From the NCBI RefSeq assembly GCF_003432485.1, contig NZ_QVNQ01000005.1:62001-126000 (forward strand): DNA of 64,000 nt, given 5' to 3'. The notes beneath the pieces are model-generated. The model searched no databases, was not told the origin of the DNA, and was given only the letters and a program-made list of their open reading frames with translations. The position numbers were made by a program, and so were the translations under genes. The stretch is from Actinomadura spongiicola. GTDB lineage: Bacteria; Actinomycetota; Actinomycetes; Streptosporangiales; Streptosporangiaceae. Below, piece after piece: positions 1 through 8,637 of this stretch (position 1 is the stretch's first letter; the number at the start of each line of letters is the position of its first letter).

Positions 1-67
1 ACGAAAGTCAGGGAGCGGCGGAAGCGGGCGTGACGCCGGGAAGGGGGCGGCGCCGAATGGGACGGGC

Positions 68-1540
68 GTGAACTACGGTTGGCGCGTGACCGTGACTCCC
101 CCGACTCCACCGGCTCCCCCGGCCCGGGAGCGCCGCGGCCTTCGGCGCCGGCTCCGGGCCGTGCGCACGGCGGCGGGCCCGGCGGTGCGGGTGCCGGGGT
201 GGGGGCAGGGCGCCGACGTCGCCTTCGCAGTGGTGGCCTGCGCGTTCACGCTGGTGATAAGCGTGAACGCCGCGAAGCCCGAGGATCGGGCGCTGTGGCC
301 GGGCGGGTTCGCGGTGATCGTGGTGGCGACGCTGGCGCTGGCGGTGCGGCGCCGATACCCGGTGCCGGTCCTGGTGGTGGGGGTGGCGGCGCCGCCGCTG
401 TACTACCCGCTGGGGTATCCGGACGGGCCGATCGCGCTGGTGCTGTGGGTGGCGCTGTTCACCGCGGCGGTGGAGTGCGGGCTGGCGGTGTCGCTCGGCG
501 CGGTGATCGTCGCCAACGCCGGGTTCCTGCTGGCGGCGTGGGTGGGCGGCGACGGAGGGGGCGGCGACCCCGACGCGGTCGTGGACGGCCGGAGCGTGGC
601 GACGCTGTCGCTGGCGTTGCTGCTGGCGGTCGCGCTCGGGCAGTACGTGCGCAGCCGTCACCTGCAGGCCGCGGCGGCCGAGCGGCGCGCCGCCGAGGCC
701 GAGCGGAGCCGGGAGGAGGAGGCGCGGCGCCGCGCCATCGCCGAGCGGCTGCGGATCGCGCGGGAGCTGCACGACGTGCTGGCCCACCAGATCTCGCTGA
801 TCAACGTGCAGGCGGGGGCGGCGCTGCACCGCCGGGACGATCCGGGCCGCGCCTACGAGGCGTTGGAGGCGATCAAAGCGGCGAGCAAGGAGACGCTGCG
901 GGAACTGCGCGGGGTGCTGGGGGTGCTGCGGCAGGTCGACGGCGCCGGGGACGGTCAGGACACGGCCGGGCCGGTCGCGCCGCAACCGTCGCTGGCGCGG
1001 GTGGGTGAGCTGCTGGAGCAGACCGCGGCGGCGGGACTGACCGTGCGCCGCGCCGGAGACCTCGCCGAACCACCCGCCGAAACGCCCGGTAGCGCGTCCG
1101 GCGGGGAACGGGCGGACGGTCCCGCCGAGGCGGAACCGGGATCGGCGGGGCCGGCGGCGCTGGCGGAACTGCCCGCGCCGGTGGGGCTCGCCGGATACCG
1201 GATCGTGCAGGAGGCGCTGACCAACGCCGTCCGGCATTCGGGTGCGGCAGCGGTGACGGTGGAGGTGCGGCGGGTGCCGGGCGCGGTGATCGTGCAGGTC
1301 GACGACGACGGCTCCGGCCCCACCGACCCCGACCCCGATCCCACGGCTGGTGGCGGCCCGGGGGCCGGGGGCACCGGCGGAGCGGGCGGGAACGGGCTGC
1401 GCGGCATGCGTGAGCGCGCCGCGTCCGTCGGCGGACGGTTGACGGCGGGGCCCGGCCCGGCGGGCGGGTTCCGGGTATGGGCACGGCTGCCGTTGGGCGG
1501 CCTGGACGAGGAGCGGGAGCCGATGGAGGGGGACGCGTGA
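68..1540 (+). CDS. Sensor histidine kinase (HisKA_3, NarL-partner type)
   Basis: Membrane sensor kinase that would phosphorylate the response regulator encoded next. About five hydrophobic segments lie in residues ~52-170, with only short outside loops. An Arg/Glu/Ala-rich linker (~195-225) follows, then the H-box RIARELHDVLAHQ with His235, an N-box EALTNAVRHSG with Asn386, and the ATP-lid motif GNGLRGMRERA (441-451). Two low-complexity linkers (about 340-375 and 410-440, Pro/Gly/Glu/Asp) lengthen the catalytic part. The GTG at 68 is taken; GTG at 86 or 92 would remove only six or eight residues. The stop overlaps the regulator start by 4 bp. Nothing in the sequence shows the signal. Confidence 0.93.
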   Translation: MNYGWRVTVTPPTPPAPPARERRGLRRRLRAVRTAAGPAVRVPGWGQGADVAFAVVACAFTLVISVNAAKPEDRALWPGGFAVIVVATLALAVRRRYPVPVLVVGVAAPPLYYPLGYPDGPIALVLWVALFTAAVECGLAVSLGAVIVANAGFLLAAWVGGDGGGGDPDAVVDGRSVATLSLALLLAVALGQYVRSRHLQAAAAERRAAEAERSREEEARRRAIAERLRIARELHDVLAHQISLINVQAGAALHRRDDPGRAYEALEAIKAASKETLRELRGVLGVLRQVDGAGDGQDTAGPVAPQPSLARVGELLEQTAAAGLTVRRAGDLAEPPAETPGSASGGERADGPAEAEPGSAGPAALAELPAPVGLAGYRIVQEALTNAVRHSGAAAVTVEVRRVPGAVIVQVDDDGSGPTDPDPDPTAGGGPGAGGTGGAGGNGLRGMRERAASVGGRLTAGPGPAGGFRVWARLPLGGLDEEREPMEGDA

Positions 1541-2202
1541 TCCGGGTGACGCTGGCCGACGACCAGACGCTGGTGCGGGCCGGGTTCCGGTCGATCCTGG
1601 AGGGCGAGGACGACATCGAGATCGTCGCCGAGGCCGGGGACGGGGAACAGGCGGTCCGGCAGGCGACGGAACTGCTGCCCGACGTGGTGCTGATGGACAT
1701 CCGCATGCCCGTGCTGGACGGGTTGGAGGCCACCCGCCGCATCATGGGCGACCCGCGGCTCGGCGCCGTCCGAGTCGTGATCTTGACGACGTTCGACCTG
1801 GACGACTACGTGTACGGGGCGATCAAGGCGGGGGCCAGCGGGTTCCTGGTGAAGGACACCGAGCCGCCCGAACTGATCCATGGGGTGCGGGTGGTGGCGC
1901 GCGGCGACGCGCTGCTGGCGCCGACGGTGACGCGGCGGCTCATCGCCGACTTCGCGTCGCGGATCTCGGCGCCGCCGCCGACCGCGGAGCTGAACGTTCT
2001 CACCGACCGGGAGCGGGAGGTGCTGGAGTTGGTCGCGGCGGGCCTGTCCAACGAGGAGATCGCCGGGCGGCTGGTGTTGTCGCCCGCCACCGCCAAGACC
2101 CACGTCAGCCGGATCCTCGCCAAGCTCGGGGCGCGGGACCGGGCGCAGCTGGTGGTGCTGGCCTACGAGACGGGCATGATCCGTCCCGGATGGCTCGGCT
2201 GA
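1537..2202 (+). CDS. Response regulator, NarL/LuxR family
   Basis: A 221-residue regulator with an N-terminal receiver domain (LADDQTLVRAGF at the start; phosphoacceptor Asp54 in VVLMDIRMP; conserved Lys in FLVKD) and a C-terminal LuxR helix-turn-helix (about 158-215, LTDREREVLELVAAG and ATAKTHVSRILAKLG). GTG at 1537 overlaps the kinase stop (GTGA), so the two are translationally coupled and form one two-component system. An upstream in-frame ATG at 1477 lies inside the kinase gene and is rejected. Targets are unknown. A second pair of the same type lies at 51.0-52.8 kb. Confidence 0.95.
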   Translation: MIRVTLADDQTLVRAGFRSILEGEDDIEIVAEAGDGEQAVRQATELLPDVVLMDIRMPVLDGLEATRRIMGDPRLGAVRVVILTTFDLDDYVYGAIKAGASGFLVKDTEPPELIHGVRVVARGDALLAPTVTRRLIADFASRISAPPPTAELNVLTDREREVLELVAAGLSNEEIAGRLVLSPATAKTHVSRILAKLGARDRAQLVVLAYETGMIRPGWLG

Positions 2203-2283
2203 CCCGCCCGAACCGGCCGCCCCGCCCACCCGCCGGGTGGGCGGGGGCCGCAACCTGGCCGGTGACGGCGGTGTTGAACGGAT

Positions 2284-3027
2284 GTGACGGTTACGGACGA
2301 AGCTCTCGACCACGCCCGACCCGGAGCCGACCGGGGCACCGACCCCGCCGGCGCCCGGGTCGCCGCGGCGTTGGCGCGTGACCTGGACACCGGGTTCGAG
2401 GCCCTCTACGAGGCGTACCGGGGCGCGGTGTTCTCCACGGCGCTGCGGCTGTGCGGGCGGTGGGCCGAGGCCGAGGACCTGTCCGCCGAGGCGTTCCTGC
2501 GCGCCTACCGGGCGTTGTGCGGGTACGGGCCGGAGCGGATCGCGGAGCTGCGCCCCAGGGCGTGGCTGCTGACGATCCTGACGAACGTGTGGCGCAACAG
2601 TCTGCGGACGGCGGCGCGGCGCCCCCCACCCGGCCCGCTGGAGGACGCCCCGGACCCGCCGGACCCGGGCGAGGAGGTGGAGGACACCGCCACCCGCCAC
2701 GAGACGGGCCGGGAACTGGCCGGGCTGCTCGCCGAACTCCCCCACGCCCAGCGCGCCGCGGTGGTGCTCCGCCACGTCACCGACCTGCCCGTCGCGGAGA
2801 TCGCCACGGTGCTGAGCCTGCCCGAAGGCACCGTCAAGTCGCACATCTCCCGGGGCCTGGCACGACTACGGGCCCTGCGCACCGAACAGCGCACCGAACA
2901 ACACACCGAACAACACATTGAACAGCGCACCGAACAGCGCACCGAACGGCGCACCACACCACTCCGCCCCGACCCCGGCGCCGATCCGGGTTCGGGGCGT
3001 TTCGACCAGCGAGGGGGTACCCGATGA
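2284..3027 (+). CDS. ECF-type RNA polymerase sigma factor
   Basis: Region 2 spans about residues 38-80 (FEALYEAYRGAVFSTALRL, then a DLSAEAFLRAYRAL helix). Region 4 spans about 150-200 (LPHAQRAAVVLRHV, then EGTVKSHISRGLARLRAL). The last ~45 residues are unusual: a charged stretch built from a 12-bp DNA repeat encoding TEQRTEQHTEQ-like units, then a Pro/Asp/Gly tail. No anti-sigma gene with membrane segments follows. Instead the gene overlaps by 4 bp (ATGA) an O6-alkylguanine transferase with an Ada-type zinc domain. I infer that the partner protein senses DNA alkylation and that the pair forms a damage-response module. The GTG start has no strong ribosome-binding site. Confidence 0.9.
   Translation: MTVTDEALDHARPGADRGTDPAGARVAAALARDLDTGFEALYEAYRGAVFSTALRLCGRWAEAEDLSAEAFLRAYRALCGYGPERIAELRPRAWLLTILTNVWRNSLRTAARRPPPGPLEDAPDPPDPGEEVEDTATRHETGRELAGLLAELPHAQRAAVVLRHVTDLPVAEIATVLSLPEGTVKSHISRGLARLRALRTEQRTEQHTEQHIEQRTEQRTERRTTPLRPDPGADPGSGRFDQRGGTR
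2881..2952 (+). repeat. Six tandem 12-bp units inside the sigma gene
   Basis: Units begin at 2881, 2893, 2905, 2917, 2929 and 2941, with core ACCGAAC (ATTGAAC in the fourth). The repeat is in frame and encodes a Thr-Glu-Gln-rich tail, so copy-number change would lengthen or shorten the protein by four residues without a frameshift. Confidence 0.9.
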
Positions 3028-3863
3028 ACCGCACCGACCCCGCCCACGGGGCACCCGACCCCCTGGCCGGGGAGCCCACCGATGAGCTGACGACTGAACT
3101 GGCAGGTGAGCTGGCGGGTGAGCTGGCGGGTGAGCTGGCAGGGTTGGCGGCCGACGCTCCCCCGTCCCTGCTGGACCGCATCGCGGCGCGGCGCGTCCAC
3201 GTCGCCGGGCCGCTGGAGGGGCTGCAGGTCGCGTTCACCGACCACGGTGTCGCCTACCTGCGCGCCGGGATGGACGACGAGGAGTTCGCCGCATCGTTCC
3301 GGGCCCGGTTCGCGCGTCCGCTGCTGCCCGCGTCCCGCCCGCCCGCCGGGCTGGTGCCGGCGCTGCGCGGCGGGCGGCTCGGCGGGCTGCGGCTGGACCT
3401 GCGCGGCCTCAGCGACTTCGAGGCGGCCGTGCTGCGCGCCGCGGCCCGGATTCCGCGGGGGCAGACCCGCCCGTACGCGTGGGTGGCGCGGGCGGCGGGA
3501 CGGCCGCGGGCGGTCCGCGCGGTGGGGTCGGCGCTGGGCCGCAACCCCGTCCCGCTGCTGATCCCGTGCCACCGCGTCACCCGCTCGGACGGGACGCTCG
3601 GCGACTACGTGTTCGGCGCGGCCGCCAAGGAGCGGCTGCTGCGCGCCGAGAACGTCGACGTCGAGGAGGTCGTGGACCTGGCGCGGCGCGGGGTGCGGCT
3701 GGTGGGCAGCGACACCACCGGCGTCGTGTGCTACCCGACGTGCGGGGACGCGCGGCGGATCACCCCCGGGCACCGGCGCGGGTTCCGGGATCTGGCCGCC
3801 GCGCGTGCCGCCGGGTATCGGCCGTGCCTGCACTGCCGGCCCGGCGACGCCACCCCCACCTGA
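3024..3863 (+). CDS. O6-alkylguanine-DNA alkyltransferase fused to a C-terminal Ada zinc domain
   Basis: Suicide DNA-repair protein. The Ogt/AGT catalytic domain covers about residues 125-215, with the active-site motif PCHRV (Cys182) and a preceding PRGQTRPYAWVA segment. After it comes an Ada-type metal-binding domain (about 228-275) with Cys236-x3-Cys240 and Cys268-x2-Cys271 and the motif YRPCLHCRP. This is the ligand pattern of the E. coli Ada N-terminal methylphosphotriester domain, but here at the opposite end, and no AraC helix-turn-helix is present. The first ~45 residues contain four ELAG repeats. Translationally coupled to the ECF sigma gene. Repair activity is well supported; a sensing role toward the sigma factor is inference. 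Confidence 0.9.
   Translation: MNRTDPAHGAPDPLAGEPTDELTTELAGELAGELAGELAGLAADAPPSLLDRIAARRVHVAGPLEGLQVAFTDHGVAYLRAGMDDEEFAASFRARFARPLLPASRPPAGLVPALRGGRLGGLRLDLRGLSDFEAAVLRAAARIPRGQTRPYAWVARAAGRPRAVRAVGSALGRNPVPLLIPCHRVTRSDGTLGDYVFGAAAKERLLRAENVDVEEVVDLARRGVRLVGSDTTGVVCYPTCGDARRITPGHRRGFRDLAAARAAGYRPCLHCRPGDATPT
3084..3143 (+). repeat. Five tandem 12-bp units at the start of the alkyltransferase gene
   Basis: GAGCTGGCGGGT-type units begin at 3084, 3096, 3108, 3120 and 3132 and encode ELAG repeats in the poorly conserved N-terminus. The repeat has the same 12-bp period as the unrelated repeat near the end of the sigma gene. Confidence 0.85.
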
Positions 3864-4259
3864 CGTCCCGCCCCGATCCCGACCCGCCGTCGGGAGACGC
3901 GCTCCGGTGCACGGCGGCGAAGGCCCGGCGGGCGCGGGACGAGGAGCGGACCGCGTTCGCCGCGCCGGCCCGCTACGGCGCACCGCGTCCCAGGACATCC
4001 GGATCGGCGCGGTGTTCCGGCCCGGGAGACCCGGGATGCCCGCCCGGCCCGAGGCCTGGGCGTCCCGGCCGTTTTCGAGATGCCCGGGCCGCGATGGGCG
4101 TTCGCCTGGCGTCCGGTTCCGGTTCGGGGCCGCACATCCCGGCCTCGGCCCGGCCGGGGTCCGGGGATCGACCGGGATGTGCGGGCCGTGGTGGGCATAT
4201 ATCGGCGTGTGGGGGGAATGGGGCGGTCCCGTGGGTGGTCCGACGAAGGGGAGGGTGAC
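3864..4259. other. Intergenic region upstream of the epimerase gene
   Basis: No convincing coding region on either strand. The last part holds a relatively AT-rich stretch (GCATATATCGG near 4195-4205) that could be a -10 region, and a ribosome-binding site GGGGAGG about 8 bp before the ATG at 4260. Confidence 0.5.
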
Positions 4260-5336
4260 ATGCGCGTCGTCGTCACCGGCGCCACCGGGAACATCGGAAC
4301 CAACACGGTCCGCGCGCTCGCCGCGGACCCGTCGGTGACCGCGATCACCGGTCTGGCGCGCCGCCGACCCGACCCGGACGGCGGGTCGGAGGGCGGCGGG
4401 AAGGTCGAGTGGGTCGAGGCGGACGTCACCGACAGCGACCTGGTCCCGGTGATGCGCGGCGCGGACGTCGTGGTGCACCTGGCGTGGTTGTTCCAGCCCA
4501 CGCACCGCCCGGCGGTGACCTGGGACGCCAACGTCGTCGGCAGCTCCCGCGTGTTCGACGCCGCCGCGCGGGCGGGGGTGTCCGCGCTGGTGTACTCCTC
4601 GTCGATCGGGGCGTACTCGCCGGGCCCCAAGGACCGTCCGGTGGACGAGTCGTGGCCCACGCACGGGTGGCCGGGCGCCGCCTACAGCCGTGAGAAGGCC
4701 TATGTCGAACGGCTCCTGGACGCCTTCGAGTCGGCGAACCCGGAGTGCCGGGTCGTGCGGCTGCGTCCCGGGTTCATCTTCGAGCGGCAGTCCGCGTCGC
4801 AGCAGCGGCGCCTGTTCGCCGGGCCGTTGCTGCCCGGCCGTCTCGTCCGCCCCGGGGCGATCCCCGTGGTGCCGGACCTGCCGGGGCTGCGGTTGCAGGC
4901 CCTGCACTCGGCCGACGCGGGTGAGGCGTTCCGGCTCGCCGTCACCGGCGGTGTGTCCGGGGAGGCCCGCGGCGCGTTCAACATCGCCGCCGAGCCGGTG
5001 CTGGACGCCGCCGAGCTCGCCGACATCCTCGGCGCCCGCACCGTCCGTGTCCCGGTGCGGGGGGTGCGCGCCGCGCTGGCGGCCGCGTGGACGCTGCACC
5101 TGGTTCCCGCGTCCCCGGGCCTGTTCGACCTGGTCCTGCAGGTCCCCTTGATGGACACCGCCCGGGCCCGTGACGTGCTCGGCTGGGCGCCGCGGCACAC
5201 CGCCCGGGAGGCGATCACCGAGTTTCTGGAGGGTCTGCGGACCGGAGCCGGGCGCGGCACCCCGCCGCTGTCCCCCGGAACCGGTGGGCCGGGCCGGGTC
5301 GGCGAGTTCGCCACCGGTGTCGGCCGCCGCCCCTGA
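4260..5336 (+). CDS. NAD-dependent epimerase/dehydratase family protein (extended SDR)
   Basis: Rossmann nucleotide-binding motif TGATGNIGT at residues 7-15, an Asp in VEADVTD, and the catalytic pair Ser (YSSSIGAYS) and Tyr-x3-Lys (AYSREKAYVERL). A 358-residue protein of the atypical or extended SDR class acting on a nucleotide sugar or another NAD(P)-linked substrate. The ATG at 4260 follows a GGGGAGG ribosome-binding site. The last ~30 residues are Gly/Pro-rich and probably disordered. The substrate cannot be read from sequence. Neighbours give no pathway hint; the small gene downstream lies 48 bp away and has its own ribosome-binding site. Confidence 0.88.
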   Translation: MRVVVTGATGNIGTNTVRALAADPSVTAITGLARRRPDPDGGSEGGGKVEWVEADVTDSDLVPVMRGADVVVHLAWLFQPTHRPAVTWDANVVGSSRVFDAAARAGVSALVYSSSIGAYSPGPKDRPVDESWPTHGWPGAAYSREKAYVERLLDAFESANPECRVVRLRPGFIFERQSASQQRRLFAGPLLPGRLVRPGAIPVVPDLPGLRLQALHSADAGEAFRLAVTGGVSGEARGAFNIAAEPVLDAAELADILGARTVRVPVRGVRAALAAAWTLHLVPASPGLFDLVLQVPLMDTARARDVLGWAPRHTAREAITEFLEGLRTGAGRGTPPLSPGTGGPGRVGEFATGVGRRP

Positions 5337-5384
5337 CCGCCCCGCCACCGGCGTGCCCGGTGCGGACGAACCTGGAGGTCACCC

Positions 5385-5636
5385 ATGCCGACGATCACCG
5401 CCGAGCATCTGCACGCCCTGCTGGGCTCGGCCCACCGCGACGCCGCGCTCGTCGTGGTCGAGGGCCGCGCCACCGTGGTCCCGGCGGATCCAGGGCGCGG
5501 CGACGGCCCCGAGGACGCGTTGGTCATCACGACCCGCGACGCGGTGATCGCCGAGCTCGACACCGGCGCCAACGAGGAACAGCTGGAGAACCTCGCGCAG
5601 CGCCTGGACGTCGCGTTCGAGAACCTCGGCGGCTGA
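5385..5636 (+). CDS. Small acidic hypothetical protein
   Basis: An 83-residue protein with no signal peptide or membrane segment. ATG preceded by GGAGG. The sequence alternates beta-like stretches (AALVVVEGRATVVP, EDALVITTRDAV) with a C-terminal helix (NEEQLENLAQRLDVAFENL). I do not recognise a family. Codon pattern and ribosome-binding site support it as a real gene, probably cotranscribed with the epimerase gene. Confidence 0.75.
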   Translation: MPTITAEHLHALLGSAHRDAALVVVEGRATVVPADPGRGDGPEDALVITTRDAVIAELDTGANEEQLENLAQRLDVAFENLGG

Positions 5637-5727
5637 CCGGCACGTTTCTCCGGTACCGGCGTCGAACCCCGTCCCGGCGGGGCGCGGCGTGTCCGGCCGA
5701 GGCGCCCGATCCGCGTCGTGAGCGTGG

Positions 5728-6354
5728 TCAGGGGGTGGTGGGGACCTCGATGTGGCCGTGGGCGCCGCGGCGCACCGTCACCCGGCCAGCGGTGATCCGC
5801 GCCGCCCACGCCTCGAACTCCTCCAGGTCCGCGGCCGGGACGGCGACGTCGGCCTGCACGTCGCGTCCGTAGCGGACGTCGCCGGGCCGCACGCCCCGCC
5901 CGTGCAGGTCGCCGAGGAACCGTCCCGCCAGCTCGTGCTCCACGCCCACCGTGACCGTCACCACCGGGAGCAGCTCCACCACCCCCACCGCGTCGACGGT
6001 GTCGGCGACGGCCTGCCCGTAGGCGCGGACCAGTCCGCCCGCGCCGAGCTTCACCCCGCCGAAGTGGCGGGTGACGACCGCGACGGTGCCGGTCAGGCCG
6101 CGCCGCACCAGCACCTGCAGCATCGGGATCCCCGCCGTGCCCGCGGGCTCGCCGTCGTCGTTGCTCCGGGTGATCTCGCCCTGTTCGCCGACGACGTAGG
6201 CGGTGCAGTTGTGGGTGGCGTCGTGGTGCGCCCGCCGGTGCCGGGTCAGGAACTCGGTCGCCTCGTCCTCGTCGGCGGCGCGGGCGAGGGTGCACACGAA
6301 CCGGGAGCGCCGGACCTCCAGCTCCCGGGTACCCGCCTGTCGGATCGTGCGCAT
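5728..6354 (-). CDS. YigZ/IMPACT family protein
   Basis: Matches the UPF0029 (IMPACT) family. The N-terminal domain carries the signature segments HNCTAYVVGE, NDDGEPAGTAGIPML and HFGGVKLGAGGLVRAYG. The C-terminal domain (about residues 135-205) is the ferredoxin-like extension found in bacterial YigZ. 208 residues is the usual length. The molecular role is unsettled, with links to translation and nucleotide binding in the family. Convergent with the small gene at 5385; a weak hairpin (CCCCG/CGGGG) lies in the 90-bp gap. Confidence 0.93.
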   Translation of the reverse strand: MRTIRQAGTRELEVRRSRFVCTLARAADEDEATEFLTRHRRAHHDATHNCTAYVVGEQGEITRSNDDGEPAGTAGIPMLQVLVRRGLTGTVAVVTRHFGGVKLGAGGLVRAYGQAVADTVDAVGVVELLPVVTVTVGVEHELAGRFLGDLHGRGVRPGDVRYGRDVQADVAVPAADLEEFEAWAARITAGRVTVRRGAHGHIEVPTTP

Positions 6355-6447
6355 GGCCGCCCCGAGTGTACGGCGTCGTGCCCGGTCGAGCGCACCGGCG
6401 GGCGCCCGTCCCGGCCGAGACCGGTCCCGCCCCCGACGGGTCTCGCG

Positions 6448-7227
6448 CTACACCAGGTCGATGAGGTCGGCGATGGACGCGACGACGCGGTGCGGCCGGA
6501 ACGGGAACCGGGCGATCTCGTCCTTGCCGGTCACTCCGGTCAGAACCAGGATCGTTTCCAGGCCGGCCTCGACACCGGCGACGATGTCGGTGTCCATCCG
6601 GTCGCCGACCATCGCGGTGCGTTCGCTGTGCCCGCCGACGACGTTCAGCGCGGTCCGCATCATCAGCGGGTTCGGCTTCCCGACGAAGTAGGGTTCCACC
6701 CCCGTCGCCCGGGTGATCATCGCGGCGACGGCGCCGCACGCCGGCAGGGACCCTTCCGGGGACGGGCCGATCGGGTCGGGGTTGGTCGCCACGAACCGGG
6801 CGCCGCCCTCGATCAGCCGGATCGCCCGGGTGATCTGGGAGAAGCTGTAGGTGCGGGTCTCGCCGAGCACCACGTAGTCGGGGTCGATGTCGCTCAGCAC
6901 GAACCCCGCCTCGTGCAGCGCGGTCGTCAGCCCCGCCTCGCCGATCACGTACGCCGACCCCTCGGGTCGCTGGTCCGCCAGGAACCGTGCCGTCGCCAGC
7001 GCCGACGTCCAGATCGACTCGGCCGGGACCCGCAGCCCGGCCGCTGCCAGCCGCGCCGACAGGTCCCGGCGCGTGTAGATCGAGTTGTTGGTCAGGACGA
7101 GGAACGGTTTGCCGGACGCCGACAGCCGGCCGATGAACTCCTCCGCGCCGGGGACGGGACGCCCCTCGTGCACCAGCACCCCGTCCATGTCCGACAGCCA
7201 GTAATCGATCGGCCCACGCTCGCTCAT
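6448..7227 (-). CDS. HAD-IIA family sugar-phosphate phosphatase (NagD-like)
   Basis: HAD hydrolase with motif [13 protein letters not shown] (nucleophile Asp near residue 13), motif II LVLTNNS, and motif [16 protein letters not shown] followed by [13 protein letters not shown]. 259 residues and the C2-type cap match the NagD/AraL group that dephosphorylates small phosphorylated metabolites. The ATG at 7227 gives the usual short lead to motif I; longer in-frame starts add unrelated Arg/Pro-rich sequence. Substrate unknown. Confidence 0.93.
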   Translation of the reverse strand: MSERGPIDYWLSDMDGVLVHEGRPVPGAEEFIGRLSASGKPFLVLTNNSIYTRRDLSARLAAAGLRVPAESIWTSALATARFLADQRPEGSAYVIGEAGLTTALHEAGFVLSDIDPDYVVLGETRTYSFSQITRAIRLIEGGARFVATNPDPIGPSPEGSLPACGAVAAMITRATGVEPYFVGKPNPLMMRTALNVVGGHSERTAMVGDRMDTDIVAGVEAGLETILVLTGVTGKDEIARFPFRPHRVVASIADLIDLV

Positions 7228-7565
7228 GTCCCCAGTGTCGCAGGCGGAGATCGTCGCCCGGACGGTTCCCCGGTCACCGTGACCGGCGCGCTCACGCCCC
7301 GCCACCCGAAAGCGCCCGGGATCGGCCTCGGCCCGGCGGGACCGACCAACGCGACGACCCGCCGCATCATCGGCGCGCTGAGCCGCGACGGCCGGGCCCG
7401 CCGCGTCTTCCTCGGGCGCACACACAGTTGAACACCGACGCGTTCCGGACCCAACCCGTTCCGGACCCGCCCGACACGCGAAGGCCCGACACAGGAAAGC
7501 GGGGCGTCCCCGGGGACGGGCCCCGGGGACGCCCCGCCGCCGCGTTGACGCGGAACCGGTGACGC
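7228..7565. other. Intergenic region between the HAD and terD genes
   Basis: No supported gene. Holds a direct repeat (GTTCCGGACCC at about 7443 and 7460) and a strong terminator hairpin at 7501-7535. Confidence 0.6.
7501..7535 (-). terminator. Perfect 15-bp hairpin terminator after terD
   Basis: GGGGCGTCCCCGGGG pairs without mismatch with 7521-7535 across a 5-nt loop. It lies 31 bp beyond the terD stop on the minus strand. There is no U-tract, as is usual in high-GC actinobacteria. Confidence 0.85.
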
Positions 7566-8141
7566 TCAGACGTTGACGCCGAAGTCGGACGCGATGCCGG
7601 ACAGGCCGGAGGCGTACCCCTGGCCGACGGCGCGGAACTTCCACTCCGCGCCGCTGCGGTACAGCTCGCCGAACACCATCGCGGTCTCGGTCGAGGCGTC
7701 CTCCGACAGGTCGTAGCGCGCGATCTCGCTGTTGTCGGCCTGGTTCACCACGCGGATGAAGGCGTTGCGGACCTGACCGAAGTTCTGCTGGCGGCCGTCG
7801 GCGTCGTAGATGGACACCGGGAACACGATCTTGGAGACCTCGGCCGGGACGGTGGCCAGGTTCACCTTGATCTGCTCGTCGTCGCCCTCGCCCTCACCGG
7901 TGAGGTTGTCGCCGGTGTGCTCCACCGAGCCGTCGGGGCTCTTGAGGTTGTTGAAGAACACGAAGTGCTGGTCCGACAAGACCTTGTTCTCCGTCGAGCA
8001 CAGCAGCGCGCTCGCGTCGAGGTCGAAGTCGGTCCCGGTCGTGGTCCGCACATCCCAGCCCAGACCGACCACGACAGCGGTCAGTCCTGGAGCCTCCTTG
8101 GTCAGCGAGACGTTGCCGCCCTTGCTCAGACTGACTCCCAC
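7566..8141 (-). CDS. terD: TerD family tellurium-resistance/stress protein
   Basis: A 191-residue protein with the family start [18 protein letters not shown] and the calcium-binding TerD motifs [16 protein letters not shown] and [21 protein letters not shown] at 8141 is chosen because GGAGG sits 7 bp upstream on the minus strand and the family begins here; the in-frame ATG at 8156 overlaps that ribosome-binding site. A single-gene unit with its own terminator, not part of a ter operon in this window. Cytoplasmic; the family is linked to tellurite and general stress tolerance. Confidence 0.95.
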   Translation of the reverse strand: MGVSLSKGGNVSLTKEAPGLTAVVVGLGWDVRTTTGTDFDLDASALLCSTENKVLSDQHFVFFNNLKSPDGSVEHTGDNLTGEGEGDDEQIKVNLATVPAEVSKIVFPVSIYDADGRQQNFGQVRNAFIRVVNQADNSEIARYDLSEDASTETAMVFGELYRSGAEWKFRAVGQGYASGLSGIASDFGVNV

Positions 8142-8297
8142 TGTGTCTACCTCCATATGGCCCGTGCGGGCTGGTTACCACCCGCTCGTGTTCGTCTGTC
8201 TAACGAGAACGGTAGCCATCTTGCGCTGGTTCCCCCGCCTCCTTGGCAAAGTCCACAGCGTGGCGTGCGTTTTTTCTTCCGTCGCGGGCGCCGATGA

Positions 8298-8637
8298 TCA
8301 GTGTCGACGGGCGCGTGTCAGGGACCGCGTCGCCGACCGCAGCACCCGGCGGGACTCGGCGCGGCGGTCCCAGGCGACCGCGGCGAACACGACGGCAACA
8401 CGACGGGCAGCGGGCTCCACAGCGGCTCCGGCGCCAGCGCAGCGGGCGGGTGAGGACGGCGCCGCCCACCAGGCCGATCGCCCCGGCCGCCTCGACCGTG
8501 CCGGGCACGTACCGCAGCCACTGGCCCCAGCCGAACTCGGTGAAGGTCGTGACGGCGTCGGTCCGCCCGGCGAACTTCGGCAGCGCCGAGGCGAAGAACA
8601 GGAACGCCGCCAGGAGGATCCGCGCGGCTCACAGCAC
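8298..8637 (-). pseudogene. DoxX family membrane protein, decayed
   Basis: The minus-strand frame reads VL*AARILLAAFLFFASALPKF and continues through EFGWGQWLRYVPGTVEAAG and IGLVGGAVLTRPL, a typical DoxX N-terminal half. The stop (TGA, 8629-8631) stands where the family usually has Trp (TGG). After VLTRPL the similarity moves to another frame (RRVAVVFAAVAWDRRAESRR, then a stop at 8298-8300), and the expected middle helix is missing. The gene thus carries a nonsense change and at least one indel or deletion. No start codon with a ribosome-binding site remains. Confidence 0.75.

Noticed and set aside
2881-3143. Short regular repeats considered as a CRISPR array
   Set aside because: Period is 12 bp with no spacers, units are in frame in two protein genes, and no cas gene is present.
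3024-3863. Second gene of the sigma operon as a classical anti-sigma factor
   Set aside because: There is no membrane helix and no zinc-binding anti-sigma motif near the N-terminus; the protein is an alkyltransferase with an Ada zinc domain.
2505-5348. Very long open frame on the minus strand opposite the sigma and alkyltransferase genes
   Set aside because: It is antisense to genes with clear family matches, has Arg/Pro/Gly shadow composition and no ribosome-binding site; high GC content produces such frames.
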